From the NCBI RefSeq assembly GCF_030463535.1, contig NC_132892.1, positions 29,166,341-29,230,340 of the forward strand: a stretch of 64,000 nucleotides of DNA. Reading direction: 5' to 3'. This DNA is from Salminus brasiliensis (Eukaryota > Chordata > Actinopteri > Characiformes > Bryconidae). The notes beneath the pieces are model-generated. The model was given only the letters and a program-made list of their open reading frames with translations, searched no databases and had not been told where the DNA came from. Each line of letters starts with the position of its first letter. Positions within the stretch are counted from its first letter, which is position 1. Below, in pieces: positions 22,938 to 35,870 of this stretch. The translations under genes were made by a program, and so were the position numbers.

Positions 22938-25900
22938 ATGAAGAATGCGTGTGTTTTAATCCTCGTCTTACTTCTTCAGCAAGTGAGAACTGGTGAGTAA
23001 TCCTGACTAGGTAGGACTTTGTAGACCAGTTTCAAATGTCTTTATGTTCAGGATCTTAGTTAAGGCTCATTGCAGCTCTTTGACACTGCTGTGTGTCCTT
23101 ACTTCCTTGTTACAATTTTCAATAGTATTTCCTATTTTAGAGCCAGTTTACATTTATCAATAATGAACTAAATAAATAAACAAGCTGACTTTGTTAAAGA
23201 CCGCCTTTCAGATTCAGAAATCTGTTTTCCAAGGCTCAGAACTTTCCTCAGAATTTATCAAGGCTCATAACTGCTGCAATTCCAGGGTTGTGGTCAAACT
23301 GAAGAATGCTACCACAACAGTGCCGACATTTGCCTAAATTTGAACCAGTTTGGATGAACAAGCAAAATAATCTCTTTAAAATTAATTGAGAACTGGATTA
23401 TGAATATTGGGAAAATGCATGTATAGTATGTAACACAATAGACACTATTTGGACAAAAGTATTGGGACACCTTCTCATTCACTGTTTCTTCTGAAATCAA
23501 GGGTATTAAAAATAGTTGCTCCTGGAGGAATGTTTTCTACTAGATCTTGGAGCATTGCTGTGAGGATTTGATTTGATTTGATTGGATTCAGCATCCTCTG
23601 TTAGCAAGGTCAGGATGTTGTATGATCACCACCCCACATCATCTCCAACTCATCCCAAAAGTACTGGATGTAGCACCATGGCTTTATACCCCTCTAGCCC
23701 ATGCCTGGCATTAGACTTGGTGCCAATATGTTAATGTTTATCTGCTCTAGAGAGTCATATTCTATTGTCAGTACTCTGTAGAGGCTAGACATGTTGTGTG
23801 CGCATTTGCACATCTGTGTCCGAATTGCATGCAACTTAACGTAGCTGAATCCATTCTTTAAATGGGGTGTCCATAAATATTTGGACATAGTGTACTTGTG
23901 TTTCTTTTTTTAAATTTGCCAGCTCACTTAAAAGCAATATGAAACTACACTGTATAATTGATTTAACAGATTTTTGTTCCACATATAGGAAAAGCTCAGT
24001 TTATGAAAAACAAAATTCATTTAAATATTGCTATGGTTTCATCTCTTCTCTTCTTTTCTTCTTTATTTAATGAAATAATGAAAAAGTCATATATTCACAT
24101 TTCCACTGCATTTAACACCAACTTTACATTTACAGATCTTCAGTATGAAAGCTGTGTTTACTGGACTTCCTCTAAAGGATATGGCCTGCCTGAATACACA
24201 GAAAGGATAGTGGTGAATGATGTCACTGTCTACTACCATGACAGCAGAACAAAGTCCAAGATGCCCTGTCCTGACTGGATCAACACCACTGCAGGAAGAG
24301 AACAATGGAGTATTATACATGATTTTTCAGACCACAACAGATTTGTTAGTACCCTTGGTCTTCAGTCAGCTAGTAAACAGTTCAACCTGACAGGTAATCT
24401 GCTTTTCTAGACTTCAGATTATACAGTTTAGAACAAGGGCAAACGTATCCTGCTCTGATGCTCTGATAAAGGGTTTACACAGTGTCTGTATAAATGCACA
24501 GAGATTTCTTTAATGTTCTTGATATCAGTTTTATTTCAGCTTTTGAACAAACATGTTCTTTCAAAAATGTTTCTTTCATATTTTATCTAAACTGCTGGTA
24601 CAAAAAAATGTTTATCAGTAAATATTTGTTGTTTCTCTGATTCAGGTTCACTGTCTGGCCAGAACATTTACCAAGGATCTGGATGCTGTTCTCTGTATCC
24701 AGATGGGACTTACAGGGCATTTGTGACCCACGCATTCAATGGCAAGGACTTCACAAGTTTTGACACGAACACCAAGACATTTGTAGCTGCAGTTCCTCAG
24801 GCTGTCCTGTACAAGACTCTAAGGGAGAGAGACTCAGCCAGTATAGGTATGGCGGTGGCATACGGCAAGAAAATATGTCGGGAACGATTGAATATATTAA
24901 AGCAAGCTCCAGAGGTCCACATCAGAAAAGGTCAGATATGTCTTTGACTTCCTCTTTCTGGACGACATCCTTTAAAGCACTGTCTCAATAATCCTAAAAT
25001 AGCTACTTTTATTTTTAGTAAAGCTACCTCATTTGCCTCAATACCTCAATCAAAACTAGACCTAAACGACGACTGCAGTCTCAGAGTTATTCAATCTCTT
25101 TTCCTGTTGTGATCTGCAGCAAACGTAAAGCAGTACCAGACACCAACGTCTGGCAAAATGTTCCTGAGAAATCTTAGCCCATTCCTCACAGGCAGCGGCT
25201 TCCAGTTTAGTAATATTCTTGTGTTTGCTGCTGCAGCTGCCTTCTTCAAATCCCACCAAAGATTTTTTTATGGAGTTCAAGTCATGCAACTGTGATGGCC
25301 ACTCCAGACTAGCCATGTCTGGGGTCATTGTCCTGTTGGAAAGTCTAATGACACCTAAGCTTCAGCTTTGTCACAGAAGACATTTTCTTCTAGGATTTCC
25401 TGAAGCTTGATTGAATTTATCTTGCCCTTGCAGCTGCTGCAGGTTTCCAGTGCAAGTCCAGAGCATCACCAAGCCACAGCCACGCTTCACTGTAGGGAGG
25501 GCGCTCTTTTCAGTGTATGCTTCATTCTTCTTCCTCCAGACATACTGCTGATGACAAAATGGAAAAAAAAATCTACCAGAAAATGGAATGCCTTCTGTGA
25601 GGACACTGAAACTTGGGAGTCATTGGATCATTTAACAGGACAGTGATCCCAAACATACCCAAGTCCACCAAGGCTTGGTTTCAGATGAACGTCTGGAAGG
25701 CTCTGGAGTGGTTGTCACAGTTGGTTCACTTGAGCCCCATGAAAAAATCTGTGGTGGAGTTTGATAAAGCTGGTTGCTGACAGAAAATGGGTGATCTCAT
25801 GAAGGAGTTGAATAATTCTGAGACTGCAGTCATTCATTCAGTCAATCATTAAAAGTGATATTCTGTGTTGAGGTTATATTAGTTATGTTAGAATATATTA

Positions 25901-26774
25901 ATGTGCCTTGTTTATTGGTATATTGCAAGTTCATAAATGTTGCTAATAAACCTAATTTGCATGGGGGGTTGAATAATTTCAATTGCAACTCTAAGAGAAC
26001 CTGAAGGATGGGTAGGATGACAAGATGGCAGGGCTACAAATAAAAGCCACAGGTGGGACATTAGTGTTTACCTGTTTTAACAGTTCTAGTTCTGACACTA
26101 CAAACATGGAATTTAAATCTCTATAACATATGTTGTAGATCTTTTTGGTTATTTAGCTCTAATTTGCCTTTTTTTTTGTTTAGTTCCAGAGGTCAGGATT
26201 GTTGAGCAGCAGAAGGCCGGCTCCGTTACAGTCACATGTCATGTGACAGGGTTTTACCCCCGGGTGGTTCAGGTGGTTTGGCTCGGTCCAGATCTTCAGT
26301 CTGTGGATGAAGGGGTCACTGATGTTCTGCCGAATGAGGACGGCACGTACCAGACCAGAAAGAGTGTGATAGTTCCAGAGGAGGATGTAGGAGAACACAC
26401 CTACAGCTGTGTAGTGCTGCATAGCAGCGTACCGGACAACATCACCAGAGTCTGGGGTATGAGGACTTCTGTAGATTATCATATCTGCTATTTAATGTTA
26501 TGGACTAATGTCCCCTAACTGTTAGAAGAACTGGACTGATCTCAGGATTGTGTTTTGTGTAGTTGTGGAGAAACGTAGCAGGATTGCTGTTTGGACGTCT
26601 CTTGTCTGTGTTTGCTTGTTGGTGATTTGCTTTGGTGTCTGGAATCGCTGCAGATACAATGGTAAGTAAATCAACAGTAAGTTAGTACTTGATTTTCAAT
26701 CATTGTGTTCTTATGTGTGTTTTAATGTACAGTGTTTTTCCTGCTGTGTCATTCCTGTAGATGCTGTGAGCTGA
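22938..26774 (+). CDS. MHC class I-like heavy chain, unit 5 (type B)
   Basis: Exons 22938-22992, 24136-24393, 24646-24930, 26184-26456, 26563-26661 and 26761-26774; 984 nt, 327 residues, no interruption. It is closest to unit 4: both have alpha2 with IGM.VAYGKKIC before the second cysteine and share a foldback transposon in intron 3. Alpha2 has GQNIYQ where most units have DQNIYQ. The type B transmembrane exon (VVEKRSRIAVWTSLVCVCLL) ends RCRYN and the tail is DAVS then TGA. Intron 4 is only about 106 nt, against about 250 nt in type A units. A long 3' stretch reaches an AATAAA at 27722. The promoter has the clearest interferon-response-like motif of the array. Expected at the cell surface as a non-classical class I chain. 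Confidence 0.88.
23443..23892 (+). mobile_element. MITE of the CACTATATGGAC family with both ends (unit 5 intron 1)
   Basis: The left end CACTATTTGGACAAAAGTAT and right end GTCCATAAATATTTGGACAT plus AGTG form an imperfect terminal inverted repeat. The body is 450 nt with no coding frame. TA-type flanks suggest Tc1/mariner mobilisation; the superfamily is inferred. Confidence 0.75.
25071..25831. mobile_element. Foldback Tc1-like non-autonomous element (unit 5 intron 3)
   Basis: Terminal inverted repeats GACTGCAGTCTCAGAGTTAT (25071) and TTGAATAATTCTGAGACTGC (25809) face each other. The left half reads on the minus strand as a transposase C-terminus (EWPSQLHDLNSI, CEEWAKISQEHF). The right half reads on the plus strand as DSDPKHTQVHQG. 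The element therefore looks like two transposase 3' ends joined in opposite directions. Confidence 0.7.
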
Positions 26775-27793
26775 GCTGAAATGATCATCATTTGCTTCAT
26801 GCTCCACAATGGACCTAAAAGTGCTGGCATCTTCCAACCTTCTCCAGTCCTACCATACATTATATTTCCATGCATTATGCTTGCTGTTCTATGAGTAACT
26901 TGGTTGGATGGAAGAGAAAGTGTTATGATATTGGCAGTGTTGTGTTTGATGTTTCTAACCTTTGATCACTGTGTGATATCTACCCATTGGAGGAATTTGT
27001 GGGTAAAGTGGGTAATAAGAAGCTACTACAGAGAAAAGGCCTGAGGTCATATAAAATCAGTAGAAGCAGCAAAGAAAAAAAAACTGAATTCAAATGTGCC
27101 ATGTCATGCCGTCCTAGCAATTTCAGTCCAACAGCAGACCACAAAATGAGTAAAGAAGTATTCCAGATATCCTAATATGCCATGATACAGGTTCTACTTA
27201 TGATACAGGACTAACAGGTTTACAGATGTCCAGCAGTTACCATCAGAAAGAGACCACACAGGTTTGACTTCCATGGGAGGTGTGCAAGGAGGAAACAGTT
27301 GCTGTCAAAAAAACAGCAGGGCAAGACTACAGTTTGCCAGAGAAAACATCTAAATGAAGACTAATTATGTCTGGAATGATTTCCCCTGGCACACCTCCCA
27401 TGAAATCTTTTTTGGTCTCTGTCTAATAGTAAATGCTGGAGACCAGATCTCCAGATGTTTAAATATGCTTAAAAAGACAAAGGTTTAATGGGGTGTCCTA
27501 ATTTATTCACATGCTTGTTATTCAGAATTTTCTTTGTATATTATCTGTGTTTTATTTATTTATTTTGGCTGTCAGTGTTTGAAACTGAAAATAATTATTT
27601 TATATGTATGTTATTTATAAAGATTAGTATAACCTTTTATTAACCTTTTATTCATATGTGCTAACTAAACTTTCAATGTGTGTTATGTTTGTAAGCCGAA
27701 ATGTGAAGTATGTTTTTTTTAAATAAATGTAAAGTGTAAAATTTAAAGAGTTTAAAGTTTGGTTTTACTGTGTATTTAGTCTAACAGCTAATA

Positions 27794-27847
<54 letters not shown>

Positions 27848-28200
27848 TACTAAGTTCATTATCTAAGGTGGATTAAACATTAGAGATTGAATGTAAAAGC
27901 ACACATACATGTGAAACTGATTTGCTTTAAAATTACAAAGAAGAATTGTTGGTTTTTTTTTACATACATTTCAAATTCAAGAAATGAGAGGATTAGTGTA
28001 TAAATAATACAGTATTTCTTTCTGTAAACAAAATAAATATTATTTGTCATTGCCATAATACTTAAAAATATAGCTGAACTGTTAATTTACAGGTGATGTA
28101 AGGTTTTGTATGCTATAAAAAGGAATAATAATGTTCCACTAAATTAGGACTTTTTTAACGGTGCGCAGTGTGGTTAGAAAGTGGTGTACTGTCAAATCCA
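26775..28200. other. 3' region of unit 5 and intergenic DNA
   Basis: Sequence after the stop resembles that after unit 10 (CACAATGGACCTAAAAGTGC compared with the region near 60781). AATAAA at 27722-27727 is a candidate polyadenylation signal. An AT microsatellite lies at about 27793-27842. Nothing coding is seen. Confidence 0.55.
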
Positions 28201-28214
28201 GCTTTCACTTTCAT
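28201..28214 (+). promoter_or_regulatory. Unit 6 ISRE-like motif
   Basis: GCTTTCACTTTCAT, an exact TTTCNNTTTC, lies about 41 nt before the ATG at 28256. The flanks (CCAGC before, TCTTCTCAGTT after) match unit 5. Confidence 0.55.
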
Positions 28215-28255
28215 TCTTCTCAGTTATGTTAATATTTCAACTTCCTTCGGCGGCC

Positions 28256-31200
28256 ATGAAGAGCCGTTGTGTTTTATTTCTCCTCTTACTTATTCAGCAA
28301 GTAAGAACTGGTGAGTAAGTCCTGTGTAGACCAGTTCCATTCAAGTTTAATTTCTTTATGTATAGGATCTTACTGTAGTAAAGACTCATTTCAGCTCTTT
28401 AAAACACCCTGTGTGTCACTACTTCCTTGTTTATGTGCTACTGGTCTTTGTTCCGAGTTTCGATCGTTTTTCAATAATGCACTCAATGAATTAATATGCT
28501 GACTGTGGTGAAGTTTTTCCTCATTATTTATCAAGGCTCACAATTGCTGCAATTCCAGTTTTGCGGTCAACCCGAAGAATGCAGCTACTAAAGCTTTGAC
28601 ATTTGCCTAAAATGTGACAGTTTAGATGACAGGTGTCAATGTGAACATGCAGAAATGTCAATAATGAGCAAACAAAAATAATGAACAATAGATTCTAGAT
28701 CTTAAGAAGGAGAATGGGATTATGTATTTGTATCATTAGAAAAACACATGTGCCGTGTTATTCTAACAAAATAGACTACAATTGGGTTACAGTTGGGACA
28801 CCTGCTTAGTCATTGTTTCATCTGAAATCAAGGGTATTACAAAAGTTTGATCTGCTTTAGACAGTCCTATTTTATTGGCAATACTTGTCTAGACAATCTG
28901 TGTGTGCATTTGCACATTTGTGTCAGCAATGGGTGCAACTTAAAGTAGCCAAATGCATTCATTAGAATGGGCGTCCACAAACATTTGGACATATGGTGCA
29001 TTCAATTTGATACAGGGATAGGTTTCTATTGTAGTGTGTTGTGCCATATTTCTTAGCAAGAAAAGCTAAAATGCTTGAAAGCAATATGACAATAAACTAG
29101 AAATAGACCATAAATAAACCATAAATAGAAAAATCTCAGTCTTCAAACTATATTGTTGTAAAAATATTGTTATGGTTTCATGGTTTCTCTTTATTTAATG
29201 AAATAATGAAAGTCATATCAGTTTCCACTAACACTAACTTTACATTTACAGATCTTCAGTATGACAACTGTATTTACTGGACGTCCTCTAAAGGATTCAG
29301 CCTGCCTGAATTTAGTGAAAGGAGGGTTCTGAATGACGTCACTGTCTTCTACTATGACAGCAGTTTAAGGTCCAAAACGCCCTGTCCTGACTGGATCAAC
29401 ACCACTGCAGGAAGAGAGGAGTGGAGTAGCATTCATTTCTGGACAGACCACAACAGACATACTGTTACCCTTGCTTTTAAGTCTGCCAGTCAACAGTTCA
29501 ATCTAACAGGTAATGTACATTTCTAGATTATAACCAATCAGTTTCTGGCACAGACTGTTCAGAACAAGTGCTAACTTTAAACCCTTAAGGTCTTGCCCTG
29601 CTTTCCTTACTGAGCTTTATCCTTACTGCCCTTTTCGCTCCCTCAGATTGTCTGTTACTGGACTTTTTAAACTTTTCCCTTAACTACACACTGTTGGGTG
29701 TGTAGTAAGGTCTCTTTGTAAAGTCTACTTGGGTTTGTGCAAAGGTCTTCATAAATTGAACTTATTATAATAACTAATTTACTACAATATTTCCAAAACT
29801 GCCTTTCCCAGCTAACTTGATCATTTCTGATTACCAGCTTTACAGGTTTCCTTCTTTTAAAAGTGTACACAATGCTCAGAGATTTATAGAGATGTATTAA
29901 GTTTGACTACACCTTTAAAAGAAGCAAGAATGTATACACTGCATTTTATCTTCAAGTTATTTAAAAAAATTATTAAATTAAAACACTGCATGAAGAATAA
30001 ATCATGCATCAATACTAGCTCCTTCTTTAAATACCCCACAGTGCACTTAACTACAGATTGTGTTGAACCAAATCAGCCATTACTAAACATAGACACACAC
30101 TTCAAGTGTTTCTTGTTTCTCTGATTCAGGTTCACTGTCTGACCAGAACATTTACCAGGCTTCTGGATGCTGCTCTCTGTATCCAGATGGGACCTACAAA
30201 GCATTTCTAACCAGCGCATTCAATGGAAAGGACTTCACAAGTTTCGACATTAACACCAAGACGTTTGTAGCTGCGGTTCCTCAGGCTGTCCTGTACAAGA
30301 ATCTGAGGGAGAGAGATTCAACCACTATAGAAGAGCTGTCAGCATTTTACAAGAAACCATGTCTGGAACGACTAAATATATTAAAGCAAGCTCCAGGAAT
30401 CCTCATCAGAAAAGGTCAGATATGTTTGGGATTTTTGACCCTTTATGCTCTATGGCTTTGGTATAAGGAATACTGATTGGTAACTACATGCAAAGCAATG
30501 CAGACTTGCTCAGCTGTTGTTAAATAGAAATTTTTCATCTTTGTTTTATACAGCAAAACTGATTTATTACATTACTAAAAATAATGTAATTAGAACACTA
30601 TGTTTACCAGTGTTGTATTAAAGTTAATAGATGATAAATGTGGTAATAAATCAGCTCTGATTAAAACCTAATAGCCTGTTTCAGTCTTTTTACATAGACC
30701 TTAATTTGAGCAAATTTGCTGATATATTTGGACCACTGAAAACACCAGCATTCCCAAGTCACAGGACTTACTGATTCACGTCTACTGAACCTGGTTCAGT
30801 AAACCAGTAAAACTGGCAATATTAATCAATACGAATCAATATGAAACATTGTTAGGTTGCTATGTTAACAGTATTACATAGAGGAAACAGCAGAGCAGCC
30901 TCTGATACACACTTCTGATGCATACCTCTGACACTTTTACTGCGGACCTATATGGGCAGTAATCAGGGCTACATGAAAGTAGAGGCTAAAGGACACAGTT
31001 AGCTGTTTATCTAAACCCTATAAAACAGCAGGAAAGCTCAGAGACGTTCTCACAGAGCTCACACAGCAGAAGGGGGACAGCGAGGCTGTGTGGGTGTGTC
31101 AGTAATCTGACAGTGTGCTTCCTCACATTAAATAATTAATAGTTTCATGAAGATCATTTCAGAAACTTTTGAGAACAGATGTAGAACCACAGTTGTAGTT

Positions 31201-32913
31201 CTGACAATACAGACATAGAACCTAAACGTCTACAACACCTCATGGATCCTTCCTGGTTATCTTGGTGTCTAATTTGTCTCTTGTCGTTTCTCCAGTTCCA
31301 GAAGTCAGGATCTTTCAGCAGCAGAAGGCCGACTCCATTACAGTCACATGTCATGTGACAGGGTTTTATCCCCGGGTGGTTCAGGTGGTTTGGCTCGGTC
31401 CAGATCTTCAGCCTGTGGATGAAGGGGTCACTGATGTTCTGCCGAATGAGGACGGCACGTACCAGACCAGAAAGAGTGTGATAGTTCCAGAGGAGGATGT
31501 AGGAGAACACACCTACAGCTGTGTAGTGCTGCATAGCAGCGTACCGGACAACATCACCAGAGTCTGGGGTATGAGGACTTCTGCACATCATTAAATGTTT
31601 TAGTTAATGAATTCTTAATCTATTAGTACTGAACACTTCTTCTCCTGAACTTCCTGAAACTGATTGTCCTGTTAAAGGACATTTCAGCCTAAAACTAGCA
31701 TTAAATATGTGATCTGTCCCTCATTCAGTTCATCACTACAGAGGTTTTCAGGCTACAGACTTTTTGTACAGCAGTGAAACTTGTGTCAAACTCAGTGAAA
31801 ACAGACCTGCTTTCTTCTGCAGGTGGAGAGAAAGCTGGAGGAATGGCTGTCTGGATATCTCTTGTCTGTATTTCCTTGTTGGCTGCTGGAATTGGGCTTG
31901 TAGTGTGGTGGTGCTGCAGAACTCGAGGTAAGCAACTCAGCTACTGTACAACAAAGAGGAGCTACAGAGGATTCTTTTGATTTCCCTGTGTTTAAAGAAC
32001 CTTGTGAAGAACATTTTAAAGGCTTTAAAAGGTTTTAGATTATCAGTGGGTTCTAAACCGATGTAAGGACTGTTGCTAGAATAAAATCATGTGGTGGCTT
32101 TAAACTTTAAATGGTTCTCACTCACACATCCCGTTTACAAATGTACTCTAAACAACCATTCTCTAAACAAGTATTTTCTCATAAAATAATTCTGTAATGT
32201 AAAATGAGGGCTAATTCCAAGCAATGTCAAGCATTTGTATCGGTCCATTCATCCATGGAGAAAACCAAAAACAGACAAAAATGGAGATACATGTTTTAAT
32301 TGGGCCACAGGGATATTCAATTAATGATCATTACATACATTAGAAACCCAGTAGCCTATTTCAGGTGGGGGGGGGGTCAATGTAAACATAATGTCAAAGT
32401 AAAACAGTCCTTCAGATTCTTTATTTGTATTGTCCTACATTTTTAATGAGCAGGGTTATTCTACATCAACTCACCTAAGGACTAGCTGGACACGTTATGG
32501 ATTTTTATGACAATAAATCATTTTTGAGGTTTTTTTTTATGTTCGCCTCAACAGCCTTTAAATCACATGTTAAATACTGGGTTTAAATACTTGCAGAATG
32601 ACTAAACAGCACTAAGAATAAGCTACCTTTTAAATTAGACACTTTTCATTTCCACAGCCTAGTAATTTATTGGAATATGTACAGGTATTTATTTAATTAT
32701 TTAATTCAGTAAGCAAAATATAAGAATGGCTTGACAGCTAACAATCCTTTGTGTTCTCCTATAGATGCTATAGGGGCAGTGGTGGCTCAGCGGTGGCAAG
32801 CTGCCACTGTTGGGCCCTTGAGCAAGGCTTTTTACCCTATCTGCTCCCCGGGCGCTGGAGTTGGTTGCCCACCGCTCTGGGTGTGTGTGTACTCACTGCC
32901 CCTAGTTCACTAG
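28256..32913 (+). CDS. MHC class I-like heavy chain, unit 6, with SINE-encoded tail
   Basis: Exons 28256-28310, 29252-29509, 30130-30414, 31296-31568, 31823-31927 (type A) and 32765-32913; 1125 nt, 374 residues if the last exon is read as drawn. The first five exons are normal. The last exon starts with the standard acceptor and GATGCT, but a tRNA-derived SINE lies between GATGCT and the GTCATCTGA that ends it in units 7 and 8. The frame stays open through the SINE and stops at TAG 32911, replacing the four-residue DAVI tail with 49 SINE-coded residues (DAIGAVVAQRWQAATVGPLS at the start, cysteine-rich at the end). Whether this tail is made is unknown; the domains up to the membrane do not depend on it. 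Part of its alpha2 exon and intron 3 is duplicated at 34579-35461. Confidence 0.85.
28775..28998 (+). mobile_element. Internally deleted MITE in unit 6 intron 1
   Basis: Left-half sequence TTGGGACACCTGCTTAGTCA is joined to right-half sequence ACAGTCCTATTTTATTGGCA and ends CAAACATTTGGACATATGGTG minus its last base. It occupies the same place before alpha1 as in units 4, 5, 8, 9 and 10. Confidence 0.7.
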
Positions 32914-32994
32914 TGTGTGTTCACTACCACAGATTGGTTAAATGCGGAGGACACATTTCGCTGTACAGTGTACACTTTACCTTTACCTTTTACA
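32770..32994 (+). mobile_element. tRNA-derived SINE inserted in the last exon of unit 6
   Basis: GGGGCAGTGGTGGCTCAGCG, then the family body GCCACTGTTGGGCCCTTGAG to GACACATTTCGCTGTACAGT. The part between the A and B boxes present in the copies at 48675 and 50829 is missing here. That gap keeps one frame open across the element. Confidence 0.85.
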
Positions 32995-34160
32995 CTGTCA
33001 TCTGAACCCACTGTCTGAACACTATAATAAATGATGGTCTGTATTATTGAGACCATGGTGTCAATGGTATTACATTTTAAAATATATTTCTCTGCTATTT
33101 TATGTTTGTGTTATGTTTTGTGTATTTATGCACTAGCAAAGGCATATAAATATATATATAAGAGACCAGAGGGTAGTGCACCATCCTGACCAAGCTTCCT
33201 GCAGTCCATCTACAACAAGCAGTGCTGGAGAATGGCCAGGAAGATTATGAAGGACCGCAGTCATGCCAGCAGGGGGAGATCAACAGAGAGGATGAGGATG
33301 AGCTTTTTGCCAAGTGAATTCCACTCAGTGACTTTTACACATTTTGTACTTTACGCTTCACTCATCTCTACATTGCACACCACTGTTAAATTCTTCATTT
33401 CTGTGTTGTGTGTATATATTTAATATATATTATATATTGCTATTTTATTTTTTGCATATTTTAGTTTAATAATATAATGTACATATCTGCATATATTTTT
33501 CATATTTAATATTTATGTTTCTTCGACAGTTTTGCTTTTATCTTCTTATTTTTTATATTATATTTTCTATCATGTGAGCGGGATTTTCTATCATAGTTTC
33601 ATGTTTCAATTGTCAAAGCATTTCACTGCTAGTTGTTCAGTGTGTGACTGTGTATGTGACAAATAAACTGTGATTTAACTGAATTTAATATGATTTGATT
33701 TCTGCTCTTTTGGGCTCCCGACCAGTGGCACAAAAGTCTTATTATTATTATTATTGTTATTCTTCTTCTTCTTCTTCTTATTATTATTATTATTATTATT
33801 AATAACAATGATAACCATAATAATAATAATAGAGCTTTCTGTGCAATGTCTTCGGTCTACATCACAAGAACTGAAAACAGAAAGCGGAGCTAAGAACATT
33901 TCCTTTCATTTTTTAGGTCATTTAGGTCATCCCTATATTAAATCATATCTACTTGTTCCCCTGGCCTGTCCTGTCCATCATCAGCATGATTTTGCTGGCC
34001 AGCGAGGCTCTGCATTCTTGGGATGGGGGGTTTCTTACAGTCAGCAGTGTCAGTGGACAGTGTTCTTATAGTAATATCAGACTCAGCATTTCCCCCTTGA
34101 TTATTGTTCTTTTCTGTACTGTTGAGTGATCCAATACTGACACCTACTGATGAGTAATTT
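32995..34160. other. 3' region of unit 6 with LINE relic and simple repeats
   Basis: 33170-33660 repeats a LINE-derived segment also found after unit 7 (CAAGCTTCCTGCAGTCCATC). TTA/CTT microsatellites lie at 33738-33830. 34019-34140 matches the intergenic block at about 11970-12090. No exon is seen. Confidence 0.55.
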
Positions 34161-34168
34161 TTTTTACT

Positions 34169-34318
34169 CACTGTACGGACAAAAGTCTTGGGACACCTGC
34201 TCATTTATTGTTTCCTATGAAATCAAGGATATTAACAAGAGTTTATTCTGCTTTTGTTGGATTAACTGCGGTCTCTACTGTCCAATGAAGAAGACTTTCA
34301 ACTAGATTTTGGAGGAGC
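34169..34318 (+). mobile_element. Left part of a CACTATATGGAC-family MITE
   Basis: It starts CACTGTACGGACAAAAGTCT and follows the family to AACTAGATTTTGGAGGAGC, then breaks off into unrelated sequence before the duplicated alpha2 block. Confidence 0.65.
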
Positions 34319-34578
34319 ATGTGTGTTTTGAATAGGTGTGGAGATTGCAGCAGTGGGTTAACAGTTACAGAAAATCTGTACTTTGCTTGAGAGGACACCC
34401 TCAACAGAAATGATATTGAACTGAAACAATCCATTGATCAATTGATTAACATGCAACCATCTGAAATATCATAGCAACCACCTTAGCAACTGCTTAGTTG
34501 CACCCAAGCAACCTCTTCACAATACTCTAATTACCACGAGGAACATGATGGCAACCATCTAGAACTTATAGCTACATA

Positions 34579-35461
34579 TAGCTGCGGTTCCTCAAGCTGT
34601 CCTGTACAAGAATCTAAGGGAGAGAGATTCAACCACTATAGAAGAGCTGTCAGCATTTTACAAGAAACCATGTCTGGAACGACTGAATATATTAAAGTAA
34701 GCTCCAGGAATCCTCATCAGAAAAGGTCAGATATGTTTGGGATTTTTGACCCTTTATGCTCTGTGGCTTTGGTATAAGGAATACTTATTGGTAACTGCAT
34801 GCAAAGCAATGCAGACTTGCTCAGCTGTTGTTCCTAAGATATAACACAGTTAAATAGAACATTTTCATCTCTGTTTTATACAGCAAAACTGATAAAAATA
34901 ATGTAATTAAAACACTATGTTTTCCAGTGTTGTATTAAAGTTAATAGATTATAAATGTGGTAATAAATCAGCTCTGATTAACACTAATAGCCTGTTTCAG
35001 TCTTTTTTACATAGACCTTAATTTGAGCAAATCTGCTGATATATTTGGACCACTGAAAACACCAGCATTCCCAAGTCACAGGACTTACTGATTCACGTCT
35101 ACGGAACCTGGTTCAGTAAACCAGTAAAACTGGCAATATTAATCAATACGAATCAATATGAAACACTGTTAGGTTGCTATGTTAACAGTATTACATAGAG
35201 GAAACAGCAGAGCAGCCTCTGATACACACTTCTGATGCATACCTCTGACACTTTTACTGCGGACCTATATGGGCAGTAATCAGGGCTACATGAAAGTAGA
35301 GGCTAAAGGACACAGTTAGCTGTTTATCTAAACCCTATAAAACAGCAGGAAAGCTCAGAGACGTTCTCACAGAGCTCACACAGCAGAAGGGGGACAGTGA
35401 GGCTGTGCGGGTGTGTCAGTAATCTGACAGTGTGCTTCCTCACATGAAATAATTAATAGTG
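34579..35461 (+). pseudogene. Duplicate of unit 6 alpha2 3' half and intron 3
   Basis: This block repeats 30268-31143 with only scattered changes. It begins inside the alpha2 exon at GCTGCGGTTCCTCA, runs through the same donor (AAAAG|gtcag), and continues over about 730 nt of intron 3. The coding part has a stop that unit 6 lacks: the AAG CAA of unit 6 is AAG TAA here, near 34698. No other exon lies beside it. The copy ends exactly where a gypsy-like integrase piece begins. It is a dead segmental duplicate. Confidence 0.85.
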
Positions 35462-35462
35462 T

Positions 35463-35870
35463 GAACGCACTAACCAGGAGCTGGGGAAGTTTTTGCGGCT
35501 TTACTGCCATGACTACCCCAGCGACTGGTCCCGATATCTGGTCTGGGCCAAAAAATGGCCCACTAGACTGACCCCTTACCAATGTTTTTTTTTTAGGCTA
35601 CCAGCCTCCGCTGGCCCTCGGACTGCCGCAGAGACCCAAGTCCCAGCAGTAGATGCCTGGATGCATCGCAGCGAAGCAGTCTGGACCCGAGCCCACCAGC
35701 ACATCCAGACCTTCCTGCGGCGCTATAAAGCTCAAGCGGACCGAAAGAGGGGGGAGACCCCGTCCTACCAACCAGGTGATCGGGTCTGGTTGGCCACCAA
35801 GGACCTCTGGACGGGCCCCCTCCCACAAGCTCAAAGCTAAGTACTCTGGTCCCTGTATTATAGTCTAATT
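35463..35870 (+). mobile_element. Ty3/gypsy-like integrase C-terminal fragment
   Basis: Plus-strand pieces fit a chromovirus-type gypsy integrase end: a TPYQC stretch, AVDAWMHRSEAVW, AQADRKRGETPSYQPGDRVW and a YSGPCIIV ending. It is broken by frameshifts and flanked by no other retroelement part. It begins where the duplicated unit 6 block ends. Confidence 0.75.

Noticed and set aside
33675-33899. Asn/Lys-rich open frame
   Set aside because: It is a translation of TTA/CTT simple repeats.
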